Shown in pieces: positions 1 to 8,724 of a DNA stretch of 64,000 nucleotides. The DNA lies in NCBI GenBank assembly GCA_038144195.1, contig JAYQNH010000002.1:930001-994000 (forward strand), read 5' to 3'. A model generated the notes under the pieces. It had not been told where the DNA came from. It made no database searches and worked only from the letters and a program-made list of their open reading frames with translations. The position numbers and the translations under genes are program-made. The number at the start of each line of letters is the position of its first letter. The stretch's first letter is position 1. This stretch comes from VMDJ01 sp038144195. Lineage in GTDB: Bacteria; Pseudomonadota; Gammaproteobacteria; Chromatiales; Chromatiaceae.

Positions 1-1
1 G

Positions 2-2716
2 CCAATCTCTTCTGTGATGGGCGAAATTATGCTGGTTGCCATTCCCATCGACCCCGAAAAAATCGACCCAATGGTAGTTCGTGAATATGCCGACTGGGTG
101 CTTAGGCCAAGACTACTATCAATTTCAGGGATAGCGCAGGTTATACCGATTGGCGGTGAAGTTCGTCAGTATCAAGTACAACCAGATATGCGATTAATGA
201 CCGATTTAGGCATTAACATTGATCAACTTGTCGATTCATTGGAAGGCTTTGCTAACAATACTTCTGGAGGTTTTTTAGAACTTAACGGTAAGGAGTATTT
301 AATACGTCATATAGGACGTACTTCAAGTTTAGAAGACTTACAAAACCTTGCTATCACTGCAAATGATGGTCAGCCACTTTTCCTGAAACAGGTTGCTAAA
401 GTAACTTTTGCGCCAAAAGTGAAGCGTGGTGATGCTGGTTTTAACGGTCGTCCCGCTGTAATACTCGGAATCCAGAAACAACCGGGAGCCGACACCATAC
501 ATTTAACAAAAGAAATTGAGTCCGCTTTGCAATCCATGAAAGCAAGCTTGCCTCAAGGTATGGACGAGCCGCGAATTACATTTCGTCAAGCCAGTTTCAT
601 CGAAGCTTCCATCAACAATTTAGAACATAAATTGTTGCTAGCTACAGCATTAGTAACCGTCATACTGTTTTTGTTTTTAGGTAACTTCCGCACAACATTC
701 ATTTCGTTAATGGCGATTCCCTTATCGATCTTAACGACCATTGTAGTGTTTCGGTATTTTGAATTATCCATTAACACAATGACCTTAGGTGGCCTAGCCA
801 TAGCTATAGGGGAATTAGTAGATGATGCGGTGGTCGGCGTTGAAAATGTTATTCGACGTTTGCGCGAAAATAGAAAAAAGCAAAACCCTTTGGCACCACT
901 TAAAATCGTGTTCAACGCGACTCTGGAAGTCCGTTCTGCCATTGTTTACGCAACAATCATTATCATTTTGGTATTTTTGCCCCTCTTTGCACTACCGGGG
1001 ATGGAAGGACGTTTGTTTGTTCCACTGGGCGTGGCCTATATCACCTCTATTCTTGCCTCAATGTTGGTTTCGGTAACATTAACTCCTGTACTAGCCTACT
1101 TCCTGTTACCCAAAATGCGTCAACTTGACCATGCCGAACCTTGGTTGGTTCGCATGCTCAAAAAAGGATATGCCGCCTCGTTAGAGTGGGTTTTGAATTA
1201 CCCTAGAACTTTGTTGATGGGTGGCTTTGCAGCGGTAGTTATTGCCGCGAGTCTCGTGCCTTTATTTCCAACGACTTTCCTGCCGCCCTTTAACGAAGGA
1301 ACATTACTTGTCAGTGTACGTCTCAATCCGGGGGTCACTCTCACCGAATCAGTACGTATGGCTTCTCAAGCAGAAACACTGTTGCAATCAGTCCCAGAAA
1401 TCGTGCACATAGGACGCCGTTCTGGTCGTGCGGAATTGGATGAGCATGCTGAAGGAGTTTATAACAGTGAGCTAGATGTCAGTTTACGTCCATCTGAACG
1501 CAGTATGGATGAAGTATACGCGGATATACGTGCTCGACTCGCACCGTTACCCGCAGGGATAAGTATTGGCCAACCGATATCACATCGTATTGACCATATG
1601 TTGTCAGGTGTGCGAGCACAAATTGCAATCAAACTTTTCGGCAATGATCTCGACACTCTCAGAGCACAAGCGCAAAAACTGCAAGACGAGTTGAAGGACA
1701 TACAAGGTGTTGCAGACCTTACTATCGAGAAGCAGGTATTAGCGCCTCAAATCAAAGTTTATGTTGATAATGCTATCGCTGGTCAATACGGATTGTCTGG
1801 TGCAGCACTCTTGCGGCAATTACAGATGTTGGTAGACGGTGCAACGATCAACGAAATCGTGGATGGCAATCGTCGATTTAAGCTAGTTTTGCGCTTATCT
1901 GAAGAAGACAGGCCAACCGCGCAATTACGAGACTTGTTGATACCAACCCCCGTTGGGCAGGTTCCACTGAGCCGATTAGCGACTATCGTTGAAAGTGACG
2001 GGCCTAATCAGATATCTCGCGACAACGGGCAACGTCGTATTGTGCTTTCGGCTAATGTGAACGGTAGAGCGTTGTCAGAAGTCGTACAGGAAATGCGCTC
2101 AAACATTGACGGATTTAAACTTCCCGAAGGTTACTTCATTACCATTGGCGGTCAATTCGAAGCACAAGAACAGGCTGCTCAACGCATTGTTTTTCTAGCA
2201 TTGATATCCGCATTGCTCGTTTTCTTAACCTTATATAGCCGTTACCAATCCAGCGTGCTGGCAGCACTTATAATGGCAAATATTCCTTTAGCTTTAGTTG
2301 GGAGTGTCATTGGACTCTGGCTATCGGGTCAACCGTTATCAATAGCGGCACTGATTGGATTTATCACGTTAGCTGGTATATCCACCCGTAACGGTATTTT
2401 AAAAACAAGCCACTATTTAAATTTGATGCGGTTTGAAGGTGAGGACTTTACCCGGCAAATGATCATTCGGGGTTCCTTAGAGCGCCTCTCTCCCGTCTTA
2501 ATGACCGCACTGGTAGCCGCATTTGCATTAATGCCTTTGCTATTTGAAGCGGAGCAACCCGGAACTGAAATATTGCACCCCGTTGCGGTGGTGATATTTT
2601 CCGGCCTCATAAGCTCAACAATACTGGATACCTTTTTAACACCAGCCATGTTCTGGTTATTTGGACGAACACCTTCTGAATTAATCGTTAATAGTGAAAT
2701 CAAAGAAGCCCTTTAG
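2..2716 (+). CDS. CzcA/CusA-type heavy-metal efflux RND pump, 5'-truncated by window edge
   Basis: This is the inner-membrane proton/cation antiporter of a tripartite metal efflux pump. The frame is open from base 2 with no start codon, so about 130 N-terminal residues lie outside the window; roughly 904 of about 1030 codons are present. The conserved P-I-S-S-V-M-G-E segment is at the very left. The TM4 charged motif ELVDDAVVGVENVIRRL (about 805-860) has the Asp, Asp and Glu used for proton relay in heavy-metal RND proteins. Large periplasmic loops and a second TM block near 2180-2680 follow. It ends 12 bases before a His-rich protein gene and probably shares its transcript. The metal (Cu, Ag, Zn, Co or Ni) cannot be fixed from what is visible, but the neighbouring genes favour copper. 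Confidence 0.93.
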   Translation, partial: PISSVMGEIMLVAIPIDPEKIDPMVVREYADWVLRPRLLSISGIAQVIPIGGEVRQYQVQPDMRLMTDLGINIDQLVDSLEGFANNTSGGFLELNGKEYLIRHIGRTSSLEDLQNLAITANDGQPLFLKQVAKVTFAPKVKRGDAGFNGRPAVILGIQKQPGADTIHLTKEIESALQSMKASLPQGMDEPRITFRQASFIEASINNLEHKLLLATALVTVILFLFLGNFRTTFISLMAIPLSILTTIVVFRYFELSINTMTLGGLAIAIGELVDDAVVGVENVIRRLRENRKKQNPLAPLKIVFNATLEVRSAIVYATIIIILVFLPLFALPGMEGRLFVPLGVAYITSILASMLVSVTLTPVLAYFLLPKMRQLDHAEPWLVRMLKKGYAASLEWVLNYPRTLLMGGFAAVVIAASLVPLFPTTFLPPFNEGTLLVSVRLNPGVTLTESVRMASQAETLLQSVPEIVHIGRRSGRAELDEHAEGVYNSELDVSLRPSERSMDEVYADIRARLAPLPAGISIGQPISHRIDHMLSGVRAQIAIKLFGNDLDTLRAQAQKLQDELKDIQGVADLTIEKQVLAPQIKVYVDNAIAGQYGLSGAALLRQLQMLVDGATINEIVDGNRRFKLVLRLSEEDRPTAQLRDLLIPTPVGQVPLSRLATIVESDGPNQISRDNGQRRIVLSANVNGRALSEVVQEMRSNIDGFKLPEGYFITIGGQFEAQEQAAQRIVFLALISALLVFLTLYSRYQSSVLAALIMANIPLALVGSVIGLWLSGQPLSIAALIGFITLAGISTRNGILKTSHYLNLMRFEGEDFTRQMIIRGSLERLSPVLMTALVAAFALMPLLFEAEQPGTEILHPVAVVIFSGLISSTILDTFLTPAMFWLFGRTPSELIVNSEIKEAL

Positions 2717-2728
2717 CAGGAGAAAACC

Positions 2729-3196
2729 ATGAAATTAATATCAGCCACCCTAGTAACTGCGTTATTACTGTCGCCAGTCATTAATGCATCACAAGATCAC
2801 CATCATGATGAAAGCCCTGAAGAACATGCCAAACATGCACATGAATCTCATGATCATGATCACGACGGACACGACCATGAACACGATAAACCAAAATATG
2901 GCGGTATCGTTGCTGAAGCTGGTGGACAACACTTCGAACTGGTTATCAATGGCGAAACCATAGCCTTGTACGCTGAAGACCTACCTCATGATCACGATGC
3001 AGATGCTATTAAAATTAGATTAACTATTTTACAAGGAAAAAAACGTAGCCAATTGGAACTGCAAGCTTCAAAAACTGAAGAACACCGTTTTGAAAGTGCT
3101 ATAACCCAGCAACTTAAGGCCGGAGATAAAATTGTTGCAATGGTACGTTCTCCAAAGTCTAAACCCATACTAGTGAAGTTTGACGTTGCTGATTAA
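2729..3196 (+). CDS. His-rich exported metal-binding protein
   Basis: A 155-residue protein with a signal peptide (residues 1 to about 20, cleavage likely after NAS). A dense His/Asp/Glu stretch at residues 22-50 (repeated HDHDHDGHDH pattern) precedes a small globular part starting KYGGIVAEAGGQHFELV. That globular part resembles the N-terminal heavy-metal-binding region found on some RND periplasmic adaptor proteins. A Shine-Dalgarno AGGAG lies about 8 bases before the ATG. It directly follows the RND pump gene, so it is probably a periplasmic metal buffer or donor to that pump. No enzyme motif is visible. The exact family is not certain. Confidence 0.8.
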   Translation: MKLISATLVTALLLSPVINASQDHHHDESPEEHAKHAHESHDHDHDGHDHEHDKPKYGGIVAEAGGQHFELVINGETIALYAEDLPHDHDADAIKIRLTILQGKKRSQLELQASKTEEHRFESAITQQLKAGDKIVAMVRSPKSKPILVKFDVAD

Positions 3197-3721
3197 AACT
3201 TCTTGTTTTTGAAAGTTCCGTGCGATTACGTATATGTACTTATCAAGAATGCGAGCGATGGTATTGCAGCCTAATTATTAGCAATCGCAAGCTAATTGGC
3301 TGCAATTCCTAAATGAAACTGCCAATATTTATGCTCAATTTGTCTCGTATACGGCCATATCTAGACTCCTAGATTTACTCACTCCGATTTGAGAGGGCTT
3401 GGAGCTTTGAGAATATCCTGTCCGCCCACGGTTCGAGCGCTTCTTCTAAAATCACCCCTTTCGCTGCTGTTTTTGAGCTTGGGTGCTTAACTATCAGTGC
3501 TGCCTCCGGAGGAAAAGGATCTATGGATAATCTTTTTAAATCCAATAGTTTGGAAGGATGAATATGTTGTTGTGTAGCTTTTGTGTAACTCGGTAATAGC
3601 TATTTTCTTAAATATTCAAAAGTCCAAAACAATACTAAAACTCATTATCGAAATGAACTTAGAAGAAATTGACAACTCAAAGCTAGCAAGTAGAGAATAA
3701 ATACATTCGGAGAATGTTGCC
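3197..3721. other. Gene-poor gap inside the metal region
   Basis: About 525 bases without a convincing gene. On the minus strand the frame 3375-3599 is open for 75 codons and reads like protein (Pro, Leu, Lys and Glu rich, no low complexity). It lacks an ATG and has only an internal TTG as a possible start. I could not assign a family. It may be a remnant of a displaced gene at a join between the RND block and the multicopper-oxidase block. Confidence 0.4.
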
Positions 3722-3982
3722 CTGAAAAAACTTTCATTCTTTCTGCTGATTTTTGTCTTCTTGGTTCAAGCGACTGCTTTTGCCAATTTTCACGTGTGTG
3801 AAAATCAACAAAATCATGCGATGGGAAGTCAGGATGCCCATCACCTACATGCTATGGATGTCCAAGATCCAATGTCACAGGTTGATCATTCAGAAGCATG
3901 TCAATGTGACTCTGTTTGCACTTCGGTTTTTTTTCTACACTTATCCCTAACGCGATGGAGTTTACTGTCGCAATCCCCTTAA
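3722..3982 (+). CDS. CopL-like small Cys/His-rich exported protein, probable CTG start
   Basis: An 86-residue frame beginning with CTG followed by AAA AAA, preceded by a CGGAG ribosome-binding-like sequence about 9 bases upstream. The first 21 residues form a clear signal peptide (two Lys, then a Leu/Phe/Ile core, then ATAFA). The mature part carries Cys-His-Met-rich segments including HHLHAM, DHSEACQCDSVC and a C-terminal FFLHLSL. This pattern is typical of the small CopL-type proteins that precede multicopper oxidase genes in copper-resistance loci. Using only ATG/GTG/TTG would start at 3761 and destroy the signal peptide. The CTG may be genuine or a mutated or miscalled ATG. The role in copper sensing or binding is inferred. 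Confidence 0.55.
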   Translation: MKKLSFFLLIFVFLVQATAFANFHVCENQQNHAMGSQDAHHLHAMDVQDPMSQVDHSEACQCDSVCTSVFFLHLSLTRWSLLSQSP

Positions 3983-4106
3983 TTAGCCACTCAGACCTCT
4001 ATAAATCACGCTTCGCTGATTCGATTTATAGCGTTGTCTTAAGACCCCCTAAGACCGCCTAAGAACCCACTAACTTTATTTTTAACTCACGCATCGGGAG
4101 AACAAT

Positions 4107-4373
4107 ATGCGTGCTTTGTTAGTCGTGGGTTTGTCTGTGTGCATTCCATTTGTGAATGCAGCGGAAGCAACCCTTGAAAAAGATTCTTACACATCAGCTT
4201 TTGATCAATATCAAAAGTGGAAACCAGTTGGCACGTCTGATTGGGTCAATGCCAATCGTGTCGTCGATGAAATCGGTGGCTGGCGTTATTACACCCAAGA
4301 GCCATACATGAAAGATGAATCATCTTCGATGCCTACAGGTCATCAGCACCACTCTATGGGAGGTCATCAATGA
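4107..4373 (+). CDS. Small exported protein of copper-resistance clusters
   Basis: An 88-residue protein with a signal peptide (about 1-19, ending VNAAEA). A conserved-looking middle (FDQYQKWKPVGTSDWVNAN, then IGGWRYYTQE) precedes a His/Met-rich tail (TGHQHHSMGGHQ) likely to bind copper. GGGAG precedes the ATG. The stop overlaps the start of the next gene (ATGA at 4370), so the two are translationally coupled. Similar small proteins sit next to CusC/TolC-like genes in other gammaproteobacterial copper loci. No biochemical function is known to me. Confidence 0.7.
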   Translation: MRALLVVGLSVCIPFVNAAEATLEKDSYTSAFDQYQKWKPVGTSDWVNANRVVDEIGGWRYYTQEPYMKDESSSMPTGHQHHSMGGHQ

Positions 4374-5769
4374 TGAAGAAACTTCCATTGGCGTTGTTAG
4401 TGCCTTTGTTAGCTAGTTGCAGCACCTTTGATATGCAGGGGAGTTTGACCAAGGTTAACGCCGAACCTGGTGTGGTCACTGCCGGCAAGGTTGATGTTGT
4501 CGTAACGGATGAACAGCAAAAAGCGCGTGAACAACGTGCAGCTGAGCTATTGCAAGAATCTTTGAGTGAAGATGCTGCTGTAGAGCTCATGTTGTCTAGA
4601 AGCCCTGCCTTTCAAGAGCTCTTGTTAAACCATTGGCAGGCAGGTGCATCCGTAGCGCAAACAGGGCGCATTGCTAATCCTGTTTTTTCATTTGAGCGCA
4701 TGGTGAAGGGAGAGGAGACTGAATATGGTCGATTCCTTCGTTTTGGTTTGCTTGATGTTCTGACTCTTCCTGCACGACAAGCCGCTGCAGAGATTGCAAT
4801 TGATCGTGCCGCAATGAGTTTGTCTGCTGAGGTTTATGCATCAATCAGTCAAGTGCGTTTGGCTTGGTTAGATGCCGTCACAGCTGAAGCAAAGCTTAAA
4901 ATTGCAGAGAAGGCATTTACGGGTACCTCTGCTAGCGCCGACTTAGCTAAACGAATGAAGCAGACAGGTAACTTCACGACGACTGACCGCATTCGACAGC
5001 AGTTGATCTTTTCAGAAGCCACCATTGCGTTAGCCACTGCGAGACAAGAACGAATAGCAGCGCGTGAAAAGCTGGTTCGACTCTAGGTCTTGAAGGTGAG
5101 GATGCGCAACAACTGAAATTACCAACAAAGCTGCCCAAATTAGCTAAGCAGCCCTTGGCGCTTACAGATATCGCTAAGGAAATAAATCAGCGCTTTGATG
5201 TCCGTATGGCGCGTCTCGATTACGAGTCAGCTTTAAAGCGAAACGGTGTGGATCAAGTTAGTACCTTTACCGACATTGAATACGGCCGTCGCTATGACAC
5301 GATTAATGATGCGGGAAGCATCTCCCATAAAAAAGGTTATGAGCTTGAAGTGAAGCTACCGGTCTTTGATTGGGGTGATATGCAACGCGATGCGCTTCAA
5401 GCAAATCTTTTAGCAAAGCAACAGGCGTATAAAAATGCCGTGCTATCTGCGGCATCACAGTTAAGAGAAAGTTACAGTTTGTATCGAACCTCGTTTGATA
5501 TTGCTCAGCATTATCAAAATCAGATTCTGCCCATGCAGGAAGCCTTGTTGGAAGAGGCGACCTATAACTACAACGGCATGATCATTGGTGTGTTTGAGTT
5601 GATGCAAGCGGGACGTGATATGGCCGCTGCGCAGCAATCAGCGATCGATGCCAAACGTAATGTACTTAATGCAGAGATAGCGATGAATAGCGTTGTGATG
5701 GGGCGTCCGATCGATGCCAGTACAACCAAAATTTCAGCGAGCTCAGCATCAGCTGATGCAGGGCATTAG
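4370..5769 (+). pseudogene. TolC/CusC-type outer-membrane efflux lipoprotein, frameshifted
   Basis: Outer-membrane channel partner of a metal efflux system. The first part (4370-5086, 238 residues) has a lipoprotein signal with lipobox LLASC and the first OEP repeat. It reaches a TAG at 5084-5086 just after AREKLVRL. The frame that continues family-like protein resumes one base off, reading LGLEGEDAQQLKLP and then the second OEP repeat to 5769. Inserting one C (CTC-TAG to CTC-CTA-GGT) restores an uninterrupted protein of about 466 residues, normal for the family. It lies between the small exported protein gene (overlap at 4370) and the multicopper oxidase gene (10-base gap). A sequencing error is as likely as a true mutation. 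Confidence 0.85.
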
Positions 5770-5779
5770 GAGAAGAGTT

Positions 5780-7117
5780 ATGACTTCAAGAAGAGATTTT
5801 TTCCGCTTGTTAGGCGCTGCTGGAGGCGCTGTAGCGGCAAGCTCAGTCAGTCAGTTTGCTTTAGCTGGATTGCCTGAACCTGTCATTCAAACCTCGGCTG
5901 ACACGATGGATCCTTTGTATCCAGAAACAGGTCGTCCCTATAACCCTGTGGTGACGTTGAATGGTTGGACATTGCCATGGCGCATGAATAAGGGCGTTAA
6001 AGAGTTTCATTTGGTTGCAGAGCCGGTTGTGCGTGAACTAGGCCCTGGGATGAAGGCCAACCTTTGGGGTTATAACGGCCAAAGCCCTGGTCCAACCATA
6101 GAGGTGGTTGAGGGTGATCGCGTACGTATCTTTGTGACCAATAAGCTGCCAGAACATACCAGTGTGCATTGGCATGGTCAGCGTCTTCCTAATGGTATGG
6201 ATGGTGTGTCGGGTTTGAATCAGCCCGCGATTCAGCCGGGAAAAACCTTTGTGTATGAATTTGAAGCTAAACGCCCAGGCACCTTCATGTATCACCCGCA
6301 TGCGGATGAGATGACACAGATGGCGATGGGCATGATGGGCTTTTGGGTAACACATCCAAAAGAAAAGCATCCATGGATAAATGAAGTGGACCGTGATTAC
6401 TGCATCATGCTCAATGCCTTCGATATTGTCCCTGGCGCTGCGACTCCCAAGATTATGACCATGTTGGATTTCAACCTATGGACATGGAATAGCCGTGTCT
6501 TCCCGGGAATTTCACCGTTAGTAGCCCGTAAAAACGATCGTGTTCGTGTAAGGGTGGGTAACTTAACGATGACCAATCATCCAATTCACATTCATGGCAT
6601 TGAGTTTGAGGTAACCGGTACCGATGGTGGTCCAACTCGACCTGAAAGCCGTTGGCCAGAGGTGACGACCGATGTTGCGGTTGGTCAGATGCGTCAGTTG
6701 GAGTTTATTGCTGATGAAGAGGGTGACTGGGCAATGCATTGTCACAAGAGTCATCACACCATGAATGCCATGGGACATAACGTGCCAACCATGATCGGAG
6801 TTGATCATCGTGGTATCACTGAGAAGATTCAGCAGCTCGTGCCTGATTATATGGTGATGGGTGAGCGTGGCATGGCAGATATGACTGAAATGAGCATGCC
6901 AATCCCTGAAAACACGGTACCGATGATGACAGGTGATGGTCCACATGGCTCCGTTGAGATGGGTGGCATGTTTAGTTTGCTCAAAGTTCGTAAAGACCTA
7001 GCGCCGGGTGATTACAAAGATCCGGGTTGGTATCAACATCCTCCCGGTGGCCAAGCTTACGAATATACCGGTGAATTACCTAAAGCAAGTTCACATCAGG
7101 ACGCTGGAGAAACCTGA
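5780..7117 (+). CDS. Tat-exported multicopper oxidase (copper-resistance type)
   Basis: A 445-residue periplasmic copper oxidase, expected to oxidise Cu(I) or similar substrates. The ATG at 5780 is chosen because AGGAGA lies 7 bases upstream and the protein then begins with a twin-arginine signal (TSRRDFFRLLG). An in-frame upstream GTG would add 22 residues that overlap the preceding gene. All four copper-ligand motifs are present: HWHGQ (about residue 130), HPHAD (about 172), HPIHIHG (about 267) and HCHKSHHTMNAM (about 320, with the T1 Cys, His and Met). The tail contains several Met residues. It is shorter than classical CopA (about 600 residues) and lacks its long Met-rich repeats. Confidence 0.92.
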   Translation: MTSRRDFFRLLGAAGGAVAASSVSQFALAGLPEPVIQTSADTMDPLYPETGRPYNPVVTLNGWTLPWRMNKGVKEFHLVAEPVVRELGPGMKANLWGYNGQSPGPTIEVVEGDRVRIFVTNKLPEHTSVHWHGQRLPNGMDGVSGLNQPAIQPGKTFVYEFEAKRPGTFMYHPHADEMTQMAMGMMGFWVTHPKEKHPWINEVDRDYCIMLNAFDIVPGAATPKIMTMLDFNLWTWNSRVFPGISPLVARKNDRVRVRVGNLTMTNHPIHIHGIEFEVTGTDGGPTRPESRWPEVTTDVAVGQMRQLEFIADEEGDWAMHCHKSHHTMNAMGHNVPTMIGVDHRGITEKIQQLVPDYMVMGERGMADMTEMSMPIPENTVPMMTGDGPHGSVEMGGMFSLLKVRKDLAPGDYKDPGWYQHPPGGQAYEYTGELPKASSHQDAGET

Positions 7118-7215
7118 TGCCAGCAGTTAACGAACCTCAACAGACGATGGAATTTACCGCCGTCAAACCCAAACAACACAAGAGCTAATCGCTCATACCG
7201 ACAAGGATAAATATC

Positions 7216-7542
7216 ATGAAAAAACTTTTTATCGTAACAATCGCAGCAACCACACTTGGCTTTGGTCTACCTGTTTATGCGGCAGGTGAGCACGCTCATC
7301 ACGATCATGCGCATATGTCTCATGGTGGTGAAAATATGAGTATGCAAGGAGAGGGAACCATCAAGCGTCTGAGTGGCGGAAAGATCACCTTAAAGCATGG
7401 TCCTATTGGCACTGAAATGCCGCCAATGACAATGGAATTTAGTGTGTCTGATGCGTCGCTATTGGAAGGGCTAGAAAAGGGTGATGAAGTGACATTCACC
7501 ATGACCAAAGGCATGGTGATTACTGAAATTAGTCCTAAGTAA
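7216..7542 (+). CDS. CusF-like periplasmic copper-binding protein
   Basis: A 108-residue protein with a signal peptide (1 to about 22), a His-rich segment (HAHHDHAHMSHGG) and a CusF-type OB-like domain. The copper site aligns as KITLKHGPIGTEMPPMTMEF: the His and the two Met ligands of CusF are kept, but the Trp that caps Cu(I) in E. coli CusF is Met here. It would carry Cu(I)/Ag(I) to the efflux pump. The gene follows the oxidase after 98 bases and precedes the cytochrome c gene. The family call is firm; the effect of the missing Trp is inference. Confidence 0.87.
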   Translation: MKKLFIVTIAATTLGFGLPVYAAGEHAHHDHAHMSHGGENMSMQGEGTIKRLSGGKITLKHGPIGTEMPPMTMEFSVSDASLLEGLEKGDEVTFTMTKGMVITEISPK

Positions 7543-7569
7543 TAAGGTTAATTGCATAGAGAGTAAATA

Positions 7570-7959
7570 ATGAAACGACTACATTTTTTAATGTCATTGC
7601 TATTGCTTTCTGTCTTATCACAAGCAAGTCATTCTGCTGATACCAGGTGGTATACATGGGATGATGTGGTTAAAGGTGGAAATGTCTTTGCAAATCAATG
7701 TGCAAGTTGTCATGGAGCAAAAGCTGAAGGTAAAACACCAGCGCCAGCACTAAATGGCACAGCCCATGCTTGGCATCACTCGTTTTCTCAGCTGAAGCAG
7801 ACAATAAAAAAGGGAACGCAGCGTCTTGGGGGTTCAATGCCACCCTTTGAAGATAAGTTGAATGATCAGCAAATTAATCAGGCTTTAGCTTGGGTGCAAA
7901 GCCATTGGGGCGACGAAGTGTATTCTTTGTGGCTGAAAAATACTGGAGGAAGAAAATGA
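7570..7959 (+). CDS. Exported c-type cytochrome
   Basis: A 129-residue protein with a signal peptide (about 1-23, ending SHSA). It has one haem-binding CASCH motif at residues 44-48 and a distal Met in GGSMPPFEDKL. This is a class I mono-haem cytochrome c domain followed by the typical QALAWVQSHW helix. Such cytochromes are common at the end of copper-resistance operons, where they may accept electrons from the oxidase; that partnership is inferred. The stop codon overlaps the ATG of the next gene (ATGA at 7956), indicating one operon. Confidence 0.87.
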   Translation: MKRLHFLMSLLLLSVLSQASHSADTRWYTWDDVVKGGNVFANQCASCHGAKAEGKTPAPALNGTAHAWHHSFSQLKQTIKKGTQRLGGSMPPFEDKLNDQQINQALAWVQSHWGDEVYSLWLKNTGGRK

Positions 7960-8228
7960 ATCTGGATATTCGAGTAGAAAATATTAAATGCGGCGGCTGC
8001 GCTAATTCAATTGAGAAAAAAACAAGAACGATAAGTGGTGTTTCAGATGTTGTGGTGGATATAGAAAATGGAAAAGTTGTTGTATCTGGAGATTCGTTAG
8101 ATAGAGATAAGGTGGTTCAAGAGTTAACTCACATGGGGTATCCAGAAACTGGATCAGTGGAAGGTTTAAAAGCGGCAGCAACAAAAGCAAAGAGCTATGT
8201 TAGTTGTGCAATTGGCAAAATTTCATAG
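7956..8228 (+). CDS. HMA-domain heavy-metal chaperone
   Basis: A 90-residue soluble protein. The start at 7956 is chosen because it overlaps the upstream stop (ATGA) and follows GGAGGAAGA. An HMA fold covers residues 1-65, with the metal site KCGGCANSIEKK, a CxxC with an extra Gly pair as in CopZ/MerP-like proteins. A short C-terminal extension contains another Cys (SYVSCAIGKIS). It probably binds Cu(I) or another soft metal in the cytoplasm. It is the last gene of the metal block; 15 bases later the tRNA-derived scar begins. Confidence 0.88.
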   Translation: MNLDIRVENIKCGGCANSIEKKTRTISGVSDVVVDIENGKVVVSGDSLDRDKVVQELTHMGYPETGSVEGLKAAATKAKSYVSCAIGKIS

Positions 8229-8243
8229 ACGATTATTTAAAAA

Positions 8244-8288
8244 TGGCGCGCCCGGAGGGAGTCGAACCCCCGGCCTCTGTCTCCGGAG
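8244..8288 (-). other. 3' fragment of a tRNA-Arg(CCG) gene: attachment-site scar
   Basis: Read on the minus strand this is the 3' part of a tRNA: anticodon loop CTCCGGA, half anticodon stem GACAG, variable loop, T stem GGGGG with loop TTCGACT and CCCTC, acceptor strand CGGGCGC, discriminator G and encoded CCA. It matches the layout of bacterial tRNA-Arg with anticodon CCG. The 5' half is absent: bases beyond 8288 do not pair with the anticodon stem, and no partner CGGGCGC for the acceptor is nearby. A break exactly at the anticodon loop is a classic integrase crossover position. The geometry (3' end pointing left) predicts an element once lay to the right, so 8289-8700 may be its remains. Confidence 0.75.
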
Positions 8289-8305
8289 AGCGCAGCACTG
8301 ACGTG

Positions 8306-8569
8306 ATGAGTCGCAGTCTAACCTTCGTACTACTGGCGCTGATCGCGGCGTCAGTGAGAGCCTCAGGCTATAACTGCAAAGATTGGCCTCACTGGGAGGA
8401 TCTGGATGGCGACTGCCAAAACACGCGGGCAGAGATTCTGATTCGCGACAGTCGTATCCCTGTCCAATTCAAAGACCATCGTGAATGCTCGGTTGTCGCC
8501 GGTGAGTGGTTCGGGCCTTACACGGGGAGACCCTTCTACCTGTGCACACAATGTATATATAAGGTGTGA
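8306..8569 (+). pseudogene. Truncated exported HNH nuclease (DUF1524-like), N-terminal part only
   Basis: The frame encodes a signal peptide (LTFVLLALIAASVRA) followed by a segment typical of small secreted HNH endonucleases: DLDGDCQNTRAEILIRDS, VQFKDHRECSVVAGEWFGPY and TGRPFY. In intact relatives this is followed by an LDIDHVVPL-type catalytic stretch. Here the protein turns into unrelated LCTQCIYKV and stops. The nuclease active site is therefore missing and the gene is broken at about 8540. It lies 17 bases from the tRNA fragment, so the truncation may be part of the same deletion or integration event. Confidence 0.65.
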
Positions 8570-8724
8570 TTTGAGTGATAATGCGCGGTCTAATCGATGC
8601 TGCCTAGATTTGATTATTTAGGTGCTGAAAACACACTAAGCGACTGCAAATGTGGGACTAAAAGTGGTACTTCCATGCTGTTAATCTACTATAAATCAAG
8701 TATTTACAAGGGTTTAGGCTGATT
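8570..8724. other. Short gap before trpG with an imperfect direct repeat
   Basis: A-T rich spacer of about 155 bases. It contains GTGGGACT, then AAAA, then GTGGTACT (about 8652-8671), an 8-base repeat with one mismatch that could be a relic of integrase arm-binding sites or be chance. The promoter of trpG should lie here, but I see no clean -35/-10 pair. Confidence 0.3.

Noticed and set aside
586..942. Minus-strand open frame inside the RND pump gene
   Set aside because: Lies wholly within a clearly coding plus-strand gene and has no family resemblance; an antisense shadow.
7117..7188. A 23-codon ATG frame overlapping the multicopper oxidase stop
   Set aside because: No ribosome-binding site of its own, no recognisable sequence and very short; could be coupled translation, but nothing supports a function.
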